12,419 bases of DNA from DUZB01 sp964407525 (GCA_964407525.1 CAYOWC010000131.1:1-12419), one strand, 5' to 3'; shown: positions 1 to 7,394, counted from the stretch's first letter. Program-made: numbers and translations. Notes: a model not told the origin generated them from the letters alone.

Positions 1-29
1 GTAACGCGCAAATGCCTGACAAACAAAGA

Positions 30-46
30 TGAATGGAATTCATTCA
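30..46 (-). terminator. Weak hairpin just after livF
   Basis: Arms TGAATG and CATTCA flank a 5-nt loop, 13 nt beyond the livF stop. On the minus strand the hairpin is followed by a T-rich stretch (TCTTTGTTTG). The stem is short and AT-rich, so this is at best a weak intrinsic terminator. The operon could also continue past the window edge. Confidence 0.25.
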
Positions 47-58
47 CGGGTATTGCTC

Positions 59-862
59 CTAAGTCAACCACCGTTTCCTTCTCCGGTAGTGCTTGACGTC
101 TCGGTAGCTCTTCTTTTTGCCCACCTCGGTGAGCCCCAGATAGAATTCCCTCACATCGGCGTTTTCCTTGAGCTTTTCCACGGTATCGTCCAGGACGATG
201 CGGCCGTTTTCCATTACATAGCCGTGGCTGGCGATGGAGAGGGCAAGCCGTGCATTTTGTTCCACGAGAAGGATGCTGACTTTTTCTGCTTGATTGATTC
301 GTTGAATAATCTTGAAAATTTCTGAGACCAGCAGGGGGGAAAGCCCCATAGATGGTTCGTCGAGCAGCATGAGCGTGGGCGTAGACATGAGTCCTCGACC
401 AATGACCAGCATTTGCTGCTCTCCTCCACTGATATAGCCAGCAAGAACATTTTTTCGGGCCTGCAAGCGGGGGAAAAGTCCATACACTTTCCCGATGTCC
501 TCTTTCATTCTGCGCCGACTTCTGTTTGTGTGGCCGCCGGCGATGAGGTTTTCGTCAATGGTGAGGTCTTCAAATACCCGCCTTCCTTCCATAACCTGAA
601 AAATACCTTTACGAACGATCTCTTCCGGGTTCTTCCGATCAATTCGTTCTCCTTTGAATTGGATCTGTCCATCGGTAACTGCGCCGTCCTCCGATTTGAG
701 CAGACCGGAAATAGCCTTCAGAGTTGTGGTTTTCCCGGCGCCGTTATTGCCCAGGACAGCCACAATTTTGCCTTCCTCCACTTGAAGGGACATCCCTTTC
801 AGCACAAGGATGACATTGTGATAGATAACTTCGATATTGTTTACGACAAGTAACGGTTCCAT
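59..862 (-). CDS. livF: Branched-chain-type ABC transporter ATP-binding protein LivF
   Basis: This is one of the two cytoplasmic ATPases that power the Liv-type (HAAT family) importer encoded upstream in the same operon. The 267-residue protein has Walker A GNNGAGKTT at 38-46, the signature ISGGEQQ at 144-150, and Walker B LMLLDEP at 164-170. After the D-loop it reads VEQNA (200-204). Gln-Asn stands where most ABC ATPases have the H-loop His; this is usual for LivF and separates it from LivG, which keeps His. The C-terminus carries a strongly basic tail (about 249-265, rich in Lys and Arg), a little longer than in classical LivF. It is the last gene of the operon and begins 28 nt after livG ends. 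The Shine-Dalgarno sequence is weak (AGGAAG about 13 nt upstream), so translation may depend on livG. Family assignment is secure; the transported substrate is not known. Confidence 0.95.
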   Translation of the reverse strand: MEPLLVVNNIEVIYHNVILVLKGMSLQVEEGKIVAVLGNNGAGKTTTLKAISGLLKSEDGAVTDGQIQFKGERIDRKNPEEIVRKGIFQVMEGRRVFEDLTIDENLIAGGHTNRSRRRMKEDIGKVYGLFPRLQARKNVLAGYISGGEQQMLVIGRGLMSTPTLMLLDEPSMGLSPLLVSEIFKIIQRINQAEKVSILLVEQNARLALSIASHGYVMENGRIVLDDTVEKLKENADVREFYLGLTEVGKKKSYRDVKHYRRRKRWLT

Positions 863-890
863 AGGGTTTCTCTGGCTTCCTGACGGTGGG

Positions 891-1730
891 CTATGCCCCT
901 AACCTGGAGTAGGTGAGGTCTTCTTCTCCCAGGTAGGCTCTGATTACTTTTTCGTTATGGCGAATTTCCAAAGGCTTGCCTTCTGCAATTTTCTGCCCGA
1001 AGTCGAGCACGCAAATCCGGTTGCTGATATCCATCACAACGCCCATGTCGTGCTCGATCAGGATGATGGTGATTCCCCACTCCTCGTTGATATCCAGGAT
1101 GAAGCGGGCGATATCTTCGGTTTCTTCCAGATTCATACCGGTGGCTGGTTCGTCCAGCAGGAGTACTCGAGGACGCATGGCCAGGGCACGGGCCATTTCC
1201 ACACGTTTTTGAAGACCGTAGGGAAGGGAATGAACCACATGTTTTCGGATGGGCTCGATTTCCAGGAGGTCGACGATTTTCTCTTCGATATCTTTTCGAA
1301 GCGCAATTTCTTCGTTCCTGGTTTTCCCGTAATAGATTCCACCCGAAAGGGAGCCTGATTTCAGGTGAACATGGGCACCTAACTTTATGTTGTCAAGCAC
1401 GGTCATATGACCAAACAGCTCCACATTTTGAAAGGTCCGAGCTATGCCCAGTTTCGCAATGCGGTGGGGTTTGATCCGGGAGATATCGTGACCTTCAAAA
1501 ATGATACTGCCCTGCTCCGGCTGATAAAATCGATTGATACAATTTAACAGACACGTCTTCCCGGCCCCGTTGGGACCGATAATGGAAAAAATTTCCCCTT
1601 CTTTCACCCCTGTTGTTACGCCGTGCAGGGCTTTAATTCCCCCGAAACTGAGATGGATATTTTTAAGGTGTAACTGGTAGTCGTTTTTATCTTCCATTTT
1701 TTCATGCCGGGAATGGGATGTTGTTCCCAT
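891..1730 (-). CDS. livG: Branched-chain-type ABC transporter ATP-binding protein LivG
   Basis: This is the second ATPase of the Liv-type importer. The 279-residue form shows Walker A GPNGAGKT at 52-59, the Q-loop in RTFQN (98-102), a degenerate signature LPYGLQKR at 169-176, Walker B VLLLDEP at 189-195 and the H-loop in IEHD (His227). The LSGGQ motif is commonly degenerate in LivG. The start is uncertain. The ATG at 1730 lies inside the end of the acyl-CoA synthetase gene (29-bp overlap) and has only a distant AGGTGG, about 12 nt upstream. The next ATG, at 1697, begins MEDKND 4 nt after the synthetase TGA, which would be a typical translationally coupled start. The 11 extra residues of the longer form are polar and outside the domain. 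Either way the ATPase domain is intact. Confidence 0.94.
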   Translation of the reverse strand: MGTTSHSRHEKMEDKNDYQLHLKNIHLSFGGIKALHGVTTGVKEGEIFSIIGPNGAGKTCLLNCINRFYQPEQGSIIFEGHDISRIKPHRIAKLGIARTFQNVELFGHMTVLDNIKLGAHVHLKSGSLSGGIYYGKTRNEEIALRKDIEEKIVDLLEIEPIRKHVVHSLPYGLQKRVEMARALAMRPRVLLLDEPATGMNLEETEDIARFILDINEEWGITIILIEHDMGVVMDISNRICVLDFGQKIAEGKPLEIRHNEKVIRAYLGEEDLTYSRLGA

Positions 1731-3636
1731 CTGTAGAGGGTTCCACCTGTTTTATCCTGACCGTGGTTTTCATTCGAAAACCTTTTCCGTCCTTGTATCG
1801 GATATTGGCTTCTACCGGGATCTCCTCCCGGTCGCCATAGAGGCCTTTAATCAGATCCTTGTATCGTTCTTCAACGAATGTTCTTCGAACCTTTCGGGTC
1901 CGGGTCAGCTCATCGTCGTCGGCATCAAGTTCCTTATAAAGGAGTACAAATCGGTTGATTTTCGCTACTTTGGGCAGGGATTCATTGGCCTTTGCCACCT
2001 CTATTGCAATAATATCGTACGTTTGGTTTTTTTGGGAAAGGTCTGCAAAGGTAGTGTAGGCCAGTTGGTTGTTTTCGGCCCATTTGCCCACATTGGCCAT
2101 ATCGATGGCAATCATGGCCGTTATGAAGGGTCTGTTTTGGCCAATGACCACCGCATCTACGATGTAGGGACTGAAGCGCAATTTGTTTTCAATGAGTTGC
2201 GGTGAAAACTTACTTCCGTCCACCAGCTTCATGACGTCGGACATGCGATCAATGATGATAATGTGCCCGTCGTCTTCAATGATGCCAGCGTCGCCCGAAT
2301 GAAACCAGCCGCCTTTCAATGCTTTTTCCGTGGCTTCCGGATTCTTATAATAGCCTTTGAAGATGGTGTCGCCCCGAGACAATAATTCTCCTGAATCGGA
2401 GATTTTGAATTCAACTCCCGGGATGGGTTTCCCCACCGTATCCAGGCGAATGTCGCCGGTCCGGTGGATGATGGAACCCGCAGTCTGCTCGGTCATACCG
2501 TAGACCTGTTTGATGTTGACGTTCAGAGCCAGGAACATATTGAAGATTTCCTGTCCCAGAGGTGCCCCGCCCGTATAGACATGGCGCAGACGAGCGAGAC
2601 CCAGGTAGTTCTTTAGTGATCTGAACAGCAAAACATATCCCAGCATATTCAGGAATTTCAAACTTATGGGGAGCGGTTTTTTGTTCAATACGTGGTCCGC
2701 CACCTTATACCCCACGGACAGAAACCATTTGTAGGTCAGTCGTTTGATCCATACTGCATCCTGTATTTTGACCTGAATGTCCGAACACATGCGTTCCCAT
2801 ATGCGTGGCGGAGCCAGCATGATGTGTGGGCCGATTTCGCGAATATTCTCCTGGACCGTTTCCACTTTTTCAGGGAAATTGACGGTGAAGGCCTTGTAAA
2901 GAGCCCAGTAAACGCCGAATTCCTGCTCGCCGATCCAGGGGAGCGGAAGGAAGGAAACATATTCAAAATCATCCTGGGCTTCATCCACCTCATCCTGGCC
3001 TTTGGCCACAGAGTACATGTTGTGGTGGGTAATCATGCTTCCCTTTGGCAACCCGGTGGTGCCCGAGGTGTAATTGATCATGCCCACGTCATCAGGTTGG
3101 ACTTTTTGAATCATTTCATCAAAGAGATGGGGCTCTTTTTCATGCACTTCCCGGCCCAGTTTCTGAATGTCTTTGAAATAGGCCAGCAACGGCTCATCAT
3201 ATCGCCGCATCCCTTTGGCGTCATCCACGATAATTTTAATAATGTTTGGGCACTTATCCTGTATTTCAAGCATTTTGTCTGCCTGTTCCTGGTCACCGGC
3301 CACTACGAAAATAGAGTCCGAGTGGTTGATGATATATTCCACCTGGTCCAGGTGACTGTCTGGATAGATCCCCACAATGGCCCCCCCCAAGGCCTGGACA
3401 GCCAGTTCAGAGTACAGACCCTCGGGGCGGTTGTCGCCGGCATAGGACAGCTTATCGTCTTTCTTGAAACCAAGTTGACGGAGACCAAGGGCGAAATCAC
3501 GTACGTTCTCAAAATATCCCTGCCAGGTGACCGGCTGCCAGATGCCGAATTCTTTTTCTCTAATGGCCGCCTTGGTATGGCCCAGCCTATCTGCATTTCG
3601 CTTGAGAAGCATGGGCATGGTGAGGATGTCGGTCAT
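1702..3636 (-). CDS. Long-chain acyl-CoA synthetase (AMP-forming), embedded in liv operon
   Basis: This adenylate-forming ligase should convert a carboxylic acid, ATP and CoA to acyl-CoA, AMP and PPi through an acyl-adenylate, in the cytoplasm or at the membrane face. Of 644 residues, the visible motifs are the AMP-binding P-loop YTSGTTGLPKGS (189-200), VYGMTEQTAG (378-387), the hinge-region SGD (447-449) and DRMSD (463-467), and the C-terminal LTRTRKVRR (577-585), whose Lys582 aligns with the adenylation lysine. These fit the long-chain FACS branch. About 60 residues follow that lysine. Its place between the substrate-binding protein (67 nt upstream) and livG (overlapping) suggests that it activates the cargo of the transporter. 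The natural acid could be a fatty, branched or aromatic acid, and the sequence alone does not decide. The ATG at 3636 follows AAGG at suitable spacing and a 28-bp palindrome. Confidence 0.93.
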   Translation of the reverse strand: MTDILTMPMLLKRNADRLGHTKAAIREKEFGIWQPVTWQGYFENVRDFALGLRQLGFKKDDKLSYAGDNRPEGLYSELAVQALGGAIVGIYPDSHLDQVEYIINHSDSIFVVAGDQEQADKMLEIQDKCPNIIKIIVDDAKGMRRYDEPLLAYFKDIQKLGREVHEKEPHLFDEMIQKVQPDDVGMINYTSGTTGLPKGSMITHHNMYSVAKGQDEVDEAQDDFEYVSFLPLPWIGEQEFGVYWALYKAFTVNFPEKVETVQENIREIGPHIMLAPPRIWERMCSDIQVKIQDAVWIKRLTYKWFLSVGYKVADHVLNKKPLPISLKFLNMLGYVLLFRSLKNYLGLARLRHVYTGGAPLGQEIFNMFLALNVNIKQVYGMTEQTAGSIIHRTGDIRLDTVGKPIPGVEFKISDSGELLSRGDTIFKGYYKNPEATEKALKGGWFHSGDAGIIEDDGHIIIIDRMSDVMKLVDGSKFSPQLIENKLRFSPYIVDAVVIGQNRPFITAMIAIDMANVGKWAENNQLAYTTFADLSQKNQTYDIIAIEVAKANESLPKVAKINRFVLLYKELDADDDELTRTRKVRRTFVEERYKDLIKGLYGDREEIPVEANIRYKDGKGFRMKTTVRIKQVEPSTDGNNIPFPA

Positions 3637-3655
3637 GGGGGTGAACCTTTTTTGG

Positions 3656-3702
3656 GTAGGGGCGAAAAATTTTTCGCCCCTACATTATTGCGTATTGCGT
3701 AT
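3656..3702. repeat. Perfect 28-bp palindrome plus tandem heptamer
   Basis: The 14-bp arm GTAGGGGCGAAAAA (3656-3669) is followed directly by its exact reverse complement (3670-3683). Next to it lie two tandem copies of ATTGCGT (3687-3693 and 3694-3700), ending at the stop codon of the substrate-binding protein gene. The element fills most of the 67-nt spacer before the synthetase start. As RNA it would fold into a strong hairpin with GC-rich base and A/U-rich top, but no T-run follows, so it is not a standard terminator. GTAGGGGCG...CGCCCCTAC palindromes recur as dispersed repeats in many environmental bacterial genomes; that link is from memory and not searched here. It may stabilise the upstream mRNA or set unequal expression within the operon. 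Confidence 0.8.
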
Positions 3703-3703
3703 T

Positions 3704-4882
3704 CTATTCCGTCTTGATCCAGTCTGAAATGGGTTCGAATATCTTCTTTTTAGTGTTGGCCTTGTAGACCCTCCCGTAAGGGATTTTATTGTCGGTAACA
3801 GTAAACGGGCACATGAGCCCCCCGGTATCCACATCTTTCAGGGACTGCAGGGCTTTGACCAGGCCGGGGCCGTTAAGTTCCCCTGCTTTGTCTGCCCGTT
3901 TCAAGCATTCTACGAAAACCAGGCCGGTGAAGAATCCTTGCATATAAGAAGTGGGTCGGTATTTTACTTTCGGGTGATGTTTTTCTGTCCAGGCCCTGAT
4001 TTTCTGGATCATGGGGATTTCGGTTTGAGAGTAGAAGGCGTACGGCATAACGCCCAGGTACCCTTCTGCCAGGGGACCCAGTTTATCTAACAGCATTTTG
4101 TGGGTGCCCCAGAAAGTTCCCATGAACTTGGCTTTGAGTCCATAGTCGCGGGCCTGTTTGAGCACTGCGGGAATGGGGGACAGAACAAAACCCTGAAAGA
4201 TGACATATTCCGCCTTTTTTCTCTTCAGATCAAGAACCTGAGAGGTAATGTCCACGCCACCCACTTTGGCCACTTCTTCCGCTACGAGGTTAAGGCCCAA
4301 CTTCTTACAGACTTCTCTTCCATGAGCCACCGGATCCTTTCCAAATTCCGTGTCGCTGTAGAAAAATGCCACATTGGCGCCCGGTTTTTCCTTGGCAATA
4401 TACTGGAGCAGGATCCCGAACATGTCACCATAGGTGGGGCCTGGTACAAAGACAAAAGGATTTTTGGCGGTATCTGCCAGTTCACCGGAAAAGGATGTGG
4501 AGCTATAGAGGATTTTGTAGCGATCTTTGATTTCAGGGGACATGGCCTTACCGAGAGCGGTGCTTTCACCGTACATGGCTACCGGGTTGTCCCTGGCCAT
4601 GATTCTCTTGAAAGCGGCCACCGCAACATCCACTTTGTAGGTACCGTCTTCCATGATATATTTGATCTTTTTCCCGTTAATGCCCCCTTCAGCGTTGGCC
4701 ATTGCCAGTGCGTCTTCCAGACCCGCATTGATATGTACACCTGCAAAAGCAAAACGGCCGGTAACCGGCTGTACGGCGCCGATCTTGATTTCATCGGCCG
4801 CAAGGGTGGTTTGAGCGAAGGGCATCATGAAAAGAATCCCCAGAACTGCCAGTCCCAATGACGTAAAGACACCTTTTTTCAT
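3704..4882 (-). CDS. Liv-type ABC transporter periplasmic substrate-binding protein
   Basis: This is the periplasmic receptor of the importer (Peripla_BP_6 / LivK-like fold). The start is placed at the ATG at 4882: AGGAGG lies 8 nt upstream, while the ATG at 4888 would leave only 2-3 nt, and longer reading is untranslated leader. The 392-residue product starts MKKG, has a hydrophobic segment (about 7-22) and a likely signal peptidase I site after TTLA (Ala28). The mature protein opens with the typical EIKIGAVQPVTG (31-42), then MEDGTY (77-82) and FKRIMARD (91-98). The region that often carries a Ser-x-x-Pro-x-Leu-Thr amino-acid-binding motif reads SSTSFSGELAD here (127-137), so a ligand other than Leu/Ile/Val is plausible. 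It lies 118 nt after livM, with a much stronger ribosome site than its neighbours, which fits a receptor made in excess. Confidence 0.93.
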   Translation of the reverse strand: MKKGVFTSLGLAVLGILFMMPFAQTTLAADEIKIGAVQPVTGRFAFAGVHINAGLEDALAMANAEGGINGKKIKYIMEDGTYKVDVAVAAFKRIMARDNPVAMYGESTALGKAMSPEIKDRYKILYSSTSFSGELADTAKNPFVFVPGPTYGDMFGILLQYIAKEKPGANVAFFYSDTEFGKDPVAHGREVCKKLGLNLVAEEVAKVGGVDITSQVLDLKRKKAEYVIFQGFVLSPIPAVLKQARDYGLKAKFMGTFWGTHKMLLDKLGPLAEGYLGVMPYAFYSQTEIPMIQKIRAWTEKHHPKVKYRPTSYMQGFFTGLVFVECLKRADKAGELNGPGLVKALQSLKDVDTGGLMCPFTVTDNKIPYGRVYKANTKKKIFEPISDWIKTE

Positions 4883-5000
4883 TCTCATCTCCTCCTCAAA
4901 TTTCTGGTGGCTCCCAAATAGCGGGTGCTTGTTTTCGGCTTCGATTGTAATGGACGAAAAAACAGGATAACCGGTATCACCTCCCTTTTGATTTGCATGA

Positions 5001-6044
5001 TCAGTATGAAAATGGCCACAGAAGAAAAAAGGCTTTGATACGCCGCCAGATTTCCGCCAGGCCACGGGGTTCGAATATGAGAAACAGTACAATCAAACCG
5101 CCGAAAACTACTTCTTTAAAAGGAATAAAGAAATGGCCGGCCCCTGCAAATATTTTTGTGAGACTTCCAGCCAGAACATTCAGTACCTCTGGTACAAGGG
5201 TCATGAATACGGCGCCGAAGATGGATCCCATTACACTCCCAAGTCCTCCCACAATGACCATGGCCAGGTACTGCACAGACAGATGAAAAGGAAAGTGTTC
5301 CGGGGTGACGATGCGGATGAATCCCACCCACAGGGCTCCGGCGATGCCTGCGTAAAAAGAGGATATGGCAAAGGCGGTTAACTTATAGCGGAAAAGGTCT
5401 ATTCCGATGATTTCGGCTGCCAGGTCGCGGTCCCGTATGGCCACAAAGGCGCGGCCCACGCGGCTTCGAACCAGGTTTCGAGCATATCCCACTGCTAGGA
5501 TCACCACGATAAGCGTGACGAAATAGAAACGTTTTTCTGTGTTGATGAGAAAGGTTCCGATGCTGGGTGGCGGTACGTTGATGCCTCGAATACCATGGGT
5601 CAGACTTTCCCAGTGAACAAAAACAAACTCAAAGATAAACTGTGCGGCCAGGGTGGCAATGCATAGGTAGAGCCCTTTGACGCGAAGGGACGGGATGCCG
5701 ATAATAAGTCCGGCAATGGCGGCCATGACGCCGGCGCAGGGGAGGGCGACCCAGAAAGAAAACCCCAGTTGAGTGACCAAAATGGCGGAGGTGTAGCCGC
5801 CAACCCCGGCGAAGGCCGCGTGCCCTAAGGAGATCTGCCCTGTAAAACCTGTGAGGATGTTGAGCCCGACAGCGGCGATGATGGCGAACCCAATCATATT
5901 GGCTATGTATAGCTGATAGGCATTGGCTATAAAGGGAAAGATCAGGAGAAAAACAAAAAAAAGGCCCAGCCACCATTTTACGAAAAGGGATTGAAAGATC
6001 TCTTCGTCTTTAATGTACGTTTCTCTGAAGTCCCCGCATCTCAT
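5001..6044 (-). CDS. livM: Branched-chain-type ABC transporter permease LivM
   Basis: This is one of the two inner-membrane permease subunits. The 347-residue protein has about eight or more hydrophobic segments, starting at residues 25-41 and 46-62. It shows the LivM hallmark LNILTGFTGQISLGHAAFAG (61-80) and the ATPase-coupling cytoplasmic loop GRAFVAIRDRDLAAEIIGID (197-216). A further conserved glycine-rich stretch, VIVGGLGSVMGSIFGAVF, lies at 263-280, and the FEPRGL motif near the C-terminus is at 324-329. The ATG at 6044 is preceded by AGGGA with about 6 nt spacing. It lies 77 nt downstream of livH and 118 nt upstream of the receptor gene. Length and motifs are complete, with no frameshift seen. 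Confidence 0.95.
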   Translation of the reverse strand: MRCGDFRETYIKDEEIFQSLFVKWWLGLFFVFLLIFPFIANAYQLYIANMIGFAIIAAVGLNILTGFTGQISLGHAAFAGVGGYTSAILVTQLGFSFWVALPCAGVMAAIAGLIIGIPSLRVKGLYLCIATLAAQFIFEFVFVHWESLTHGIRGINVPPPSIGTFLINTEKRFYFVTLIVVILAVGYARNLVRSRVGRAFVAIRDRDLAAEIIGIDLFRYKLTAFAISSFYAGIAGALWVGFIRIVTPEHFPFHLSVQYLAMVIVGGLGSVMGSIFGAVFMTLVPEVLNVLAGSLTKIFAGAGHFFIPFKEVVFGGLIVLFLIFEPRGLAEIWRRIKAFFLLWPFSY

Positions 6045-6075
6045 GACATATCCCTGAATTGCATGTACGGATTAC

Positions 6076-6098
6076 GCACTTGAATATAGATTCAGTGC
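6076..6098 (-). other. Hairpin in the livH-livM spacer
   Basis: GCACTTGAAT and ATTCAGTGC can pair as a 9-bp stem with one bulged base around a 4-nt ATAG loop. It sits in the 77-nt spacer between livH and livM, with no T-run after it on the minus strand. It could be an RNA processing or stability element. A role is not shown. Confidence 0.4.
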
Positions 6099-6121
6099 TG
6101 AAATCCAAAGTTCAAAATTGC

Positions 6122-7006
6122 TCAGACCCTCTCTATAATTTTTTTCCCGAAAAGGCCATAGGGGCGGATCATTAAAATAATGACCAGAACGAAAAAGGGA
6201 GCCACTGCTTTTGCCCCTCCTCCCACCAGCGGATCGATGTAAATGCCGGTCAGGTTTTCGAGTATCCCTATGATGAAGCCACCGATGATGGCGCCTCCGA
6301 TGCTGTCAAGGCCTCCCAGTATGATTACGGCCAGCACTTTGAGCCCGATGTCGCCCATATAAATGCTGATCCCGCTGATGTTTCCGATGACAATGCCGCC
6401 GATGACGGCGGCGATCGCGCCGAAACTCCAGGAGAGGGCAAAGATCCACCTGACGCTGATTCCCATGGACAAGGCTGCCTGTTGGTCGTTGGCTGTGGCC
6501 CGCATGGCTACGCCGGTTCGGGTGAATTTGAAAATGAGGATGAAGATGATGGTTCCGATAATGGCAAAGACAAACCCCCACAGAAGACCGGACGGGACAA
6601 TGGCGAAGTTCAAGTCGAGAGGTTCGGGCGGGAATATTTCAGGAAAGGAACGGTATTCAGGGGACCAGATCATATGGGTAATGCCCTGTAACATAAATGC
6701 AAGACCGATGGTTACCATGATGACTGAGATAATCGGTTCCCCTATGAGTTGGCGCAACACCAGTTTTTCGATGATCAGGCCTAATAAAAAGGCAAAAACA
6801 AGGGTTCCCAGAAAGGCTACCCAGAAAGGGGCCCCGGCCTGGGTGATGATGCTCAGGCATACAAATGCCCCGAGAGACATGAACGCGCCTGTGGCCAGGT
6901 TCAAAATGCTGGTGGCCTTGTAGATGAGAACGAAACCAAGGGCGATCAGTCCGTAAACACCGCCGGTTGCAAATCCTGTGATGATGATTTGAATCAGGAT
7001 ATCCAT
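6122..7006 (-). CDS. livH: Branched-chain-type ABC transporter permease LivH
   Basis: This inner-membrane permease pairs with LivM to form the translocation pore. The 294-residue protein starts MDILIQIIITGFATGGVYGLIALG in the manner typical of LivH. It has the conserved ILNLATGAFMSLGAF (34-48), the cytoplasmic coupling loop TRTGVAMRATANDQQAALSM (162-181), the IILGGLDSIGGAIIGGF segment (228-244) and the usual C-terminal RPYGLFGKK (281-289). The ATG at 7006 is preceded by AAGGA about 7 nt upstream. It is the first gene of the operon; a good sigma-70 promoter lies about 185 nt upstream, leaving a long leader with a hairpin. All features are normal for the family. Confidence 0.95.
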   Translation of the reverse strand: MDILIQIIITGFATGGVYGLIALGFVLIYKATSILNLATGAFMSLGAFVCLSIITQAGAPFWVAFLGTLVFAFLLGLIIEKLVLRQLIGEPIISVIMVTIGLAFMLQGITHMIWSPEYRSFPEIFPPEPLDLNFAIVPSGLLWGFVFAIIGTIIFILIFKFTRTGVAMRATANDQQAALSMGISVRWIFALSWSFGAIAAVIGGIVIGNISGISIYMGDIGLKVLAVIILGGLDSIGGAIIGGFIIGILENLTGIYIDPLVGGGAKAVAPFFVLVIILMIRPYGLFGKKIIERV

Positions 7007-7035
7007 GAAAAAGTCCTTTTTTCTTGGCGAGCTAT

Positions 7036-7082
7036 CCCCTTTTTGGGAAGCAAAGCCTCATGCTTCACCCCAAAAAAGAGGG
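7036..7082 (-). promoter_or_regulatory. Imperfect hairpin in liv operon leader
   Basis: AAGCA (7048-7052) pairs with TGCTT (7061-7065) around an 8-nt loop. The stem extends outward through GGG/CCC past a 2-3 nt bulge, then TTTTT/AAAAA and a further CCC/GGG. It lies in the predicted 5' leader of livH, about 30 nt before the start codon. No T-run follows on either strand, so it is not an obvious terminator. It may be a leader control structure or a copy of a dispersed repeat. Confidence 0.45.
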
Positions 7083-7188
7083 CCTGGGCTGTTCATGATT
7101 CTGAGGTAACCGAGATTCTTACGATAAGTGGGGAAATTGGTTTGTGAAAATAAATATGCCCAACCATAGGCAAGTTTTCAATGCTTTA

Positions 7189-7218
7189 TTTATAGGATTT
7201 GATGCGGAGTTTTGTCAA
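7189..7218 (-). promoter_or_regulatory. Sigma-70-type promoter for the liv operon
   Basis: On the minus strand TTGACA (7218-7213) is a perfect -35 box. It is followed after 18 nt by TATAAA (7194-7189), five of six matches to the -10 consensus. Transcription would start near 7182 and give a leader of about 175 nt before livH. This is the best promoter match upstream of the operon. Confidence 0.65.
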
Positions 7219-7225
7219 GACAAAA
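7210..7225. promoter_or_regulatory. Inverted repeat over the -35 box, possible operator
   Basis: TTTTGTC and GACAAAA are perfect 7-bp inverted arms separated by AA, giving a 16-bp dyad. It covers the liv -35 hexamer (7213-7218), where a bound repressor would block RNA polymerase. Size and symmetry suit a dimeric regulator, but the regulator is not identifiable and none is encoded beside the operon in this window. Confidence 0.45.
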
Positions 7226-7278
7226 TCCAGCAATTAACAATTCTCATTAGAGGGTGTAGGGTTGGGGTGCAAATACTC

Positions 7279-7307
7279 TTGATTATTCACCTGCAATAAA
7301 CGATAAT
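7279..7307 (+). promoter_or_regulatory. Sigma-70-type promoter for lipoprotein genes
   Basis: TTGATT (7279-7284) and GATAAT (7302-7307) are separated by 17 nt, each matching the consensus well. Transcription would start near 7314, about 80 nt before the lipoprotein start codon. It is divergent from, and about 60 bp away from, the liv promoter. Confidence 0.5.
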
Positions 7308-7394
7308 GAAAGGAGCAAGGTGAGTGGATATTATAGGCTCGGAATTTTTCGTATGGCCGTTTTTTGCAGTGAAAACATTTAGGAGGGAAATGAA

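Larger units (their letters stand above)
7007..7394. other. Divergent intergenic region, liv operon / SHOCT lipoprotein
   Basis: These 388 bases separate livH (minus) from the lipoprotein gene (plus). From left to right they hold the livH ribosome site, an imperfect leader hairpin, about 100 bases of AT-rich sequence in which I recognise nothing, the minus-strand liv promoter with an overlapping inverted repeat, a plus-strand promoter candidate, and the lipoprotein ribosome site. No convincing gene is seen in it. Confidence 0.7.

Noticed and set aside
3656..3683. Palindrome as an intrinsic terminator
   Set aside because: No U-tract follows on the minus strand, and the downstream synthetase, livG and livF are needed for the same transporter.
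2692..3717. Plus-strand open frame of 341 residues
   Set aside because: It lies wholly antisense to the acyl-CoA synthetase, which has all family motifs. The translation has no recognisable domain and no plausible ribosome site.
4100..4861. Plus-strand open frame of 253 residues
   Set aside because: Antisense shadow of the substrate-binding protein gene; composition is His/Phe-rich and resembles no protein.
7320..7382. 20-codon GTG-started leader ORF before the SHOCT lipoprotein
   Set aside because: AGGAG lies only 4 nt upstream, and the promoter candidate would start transcription at about that point, leaving no proper ribosome site. No run of regulatory codons is present.
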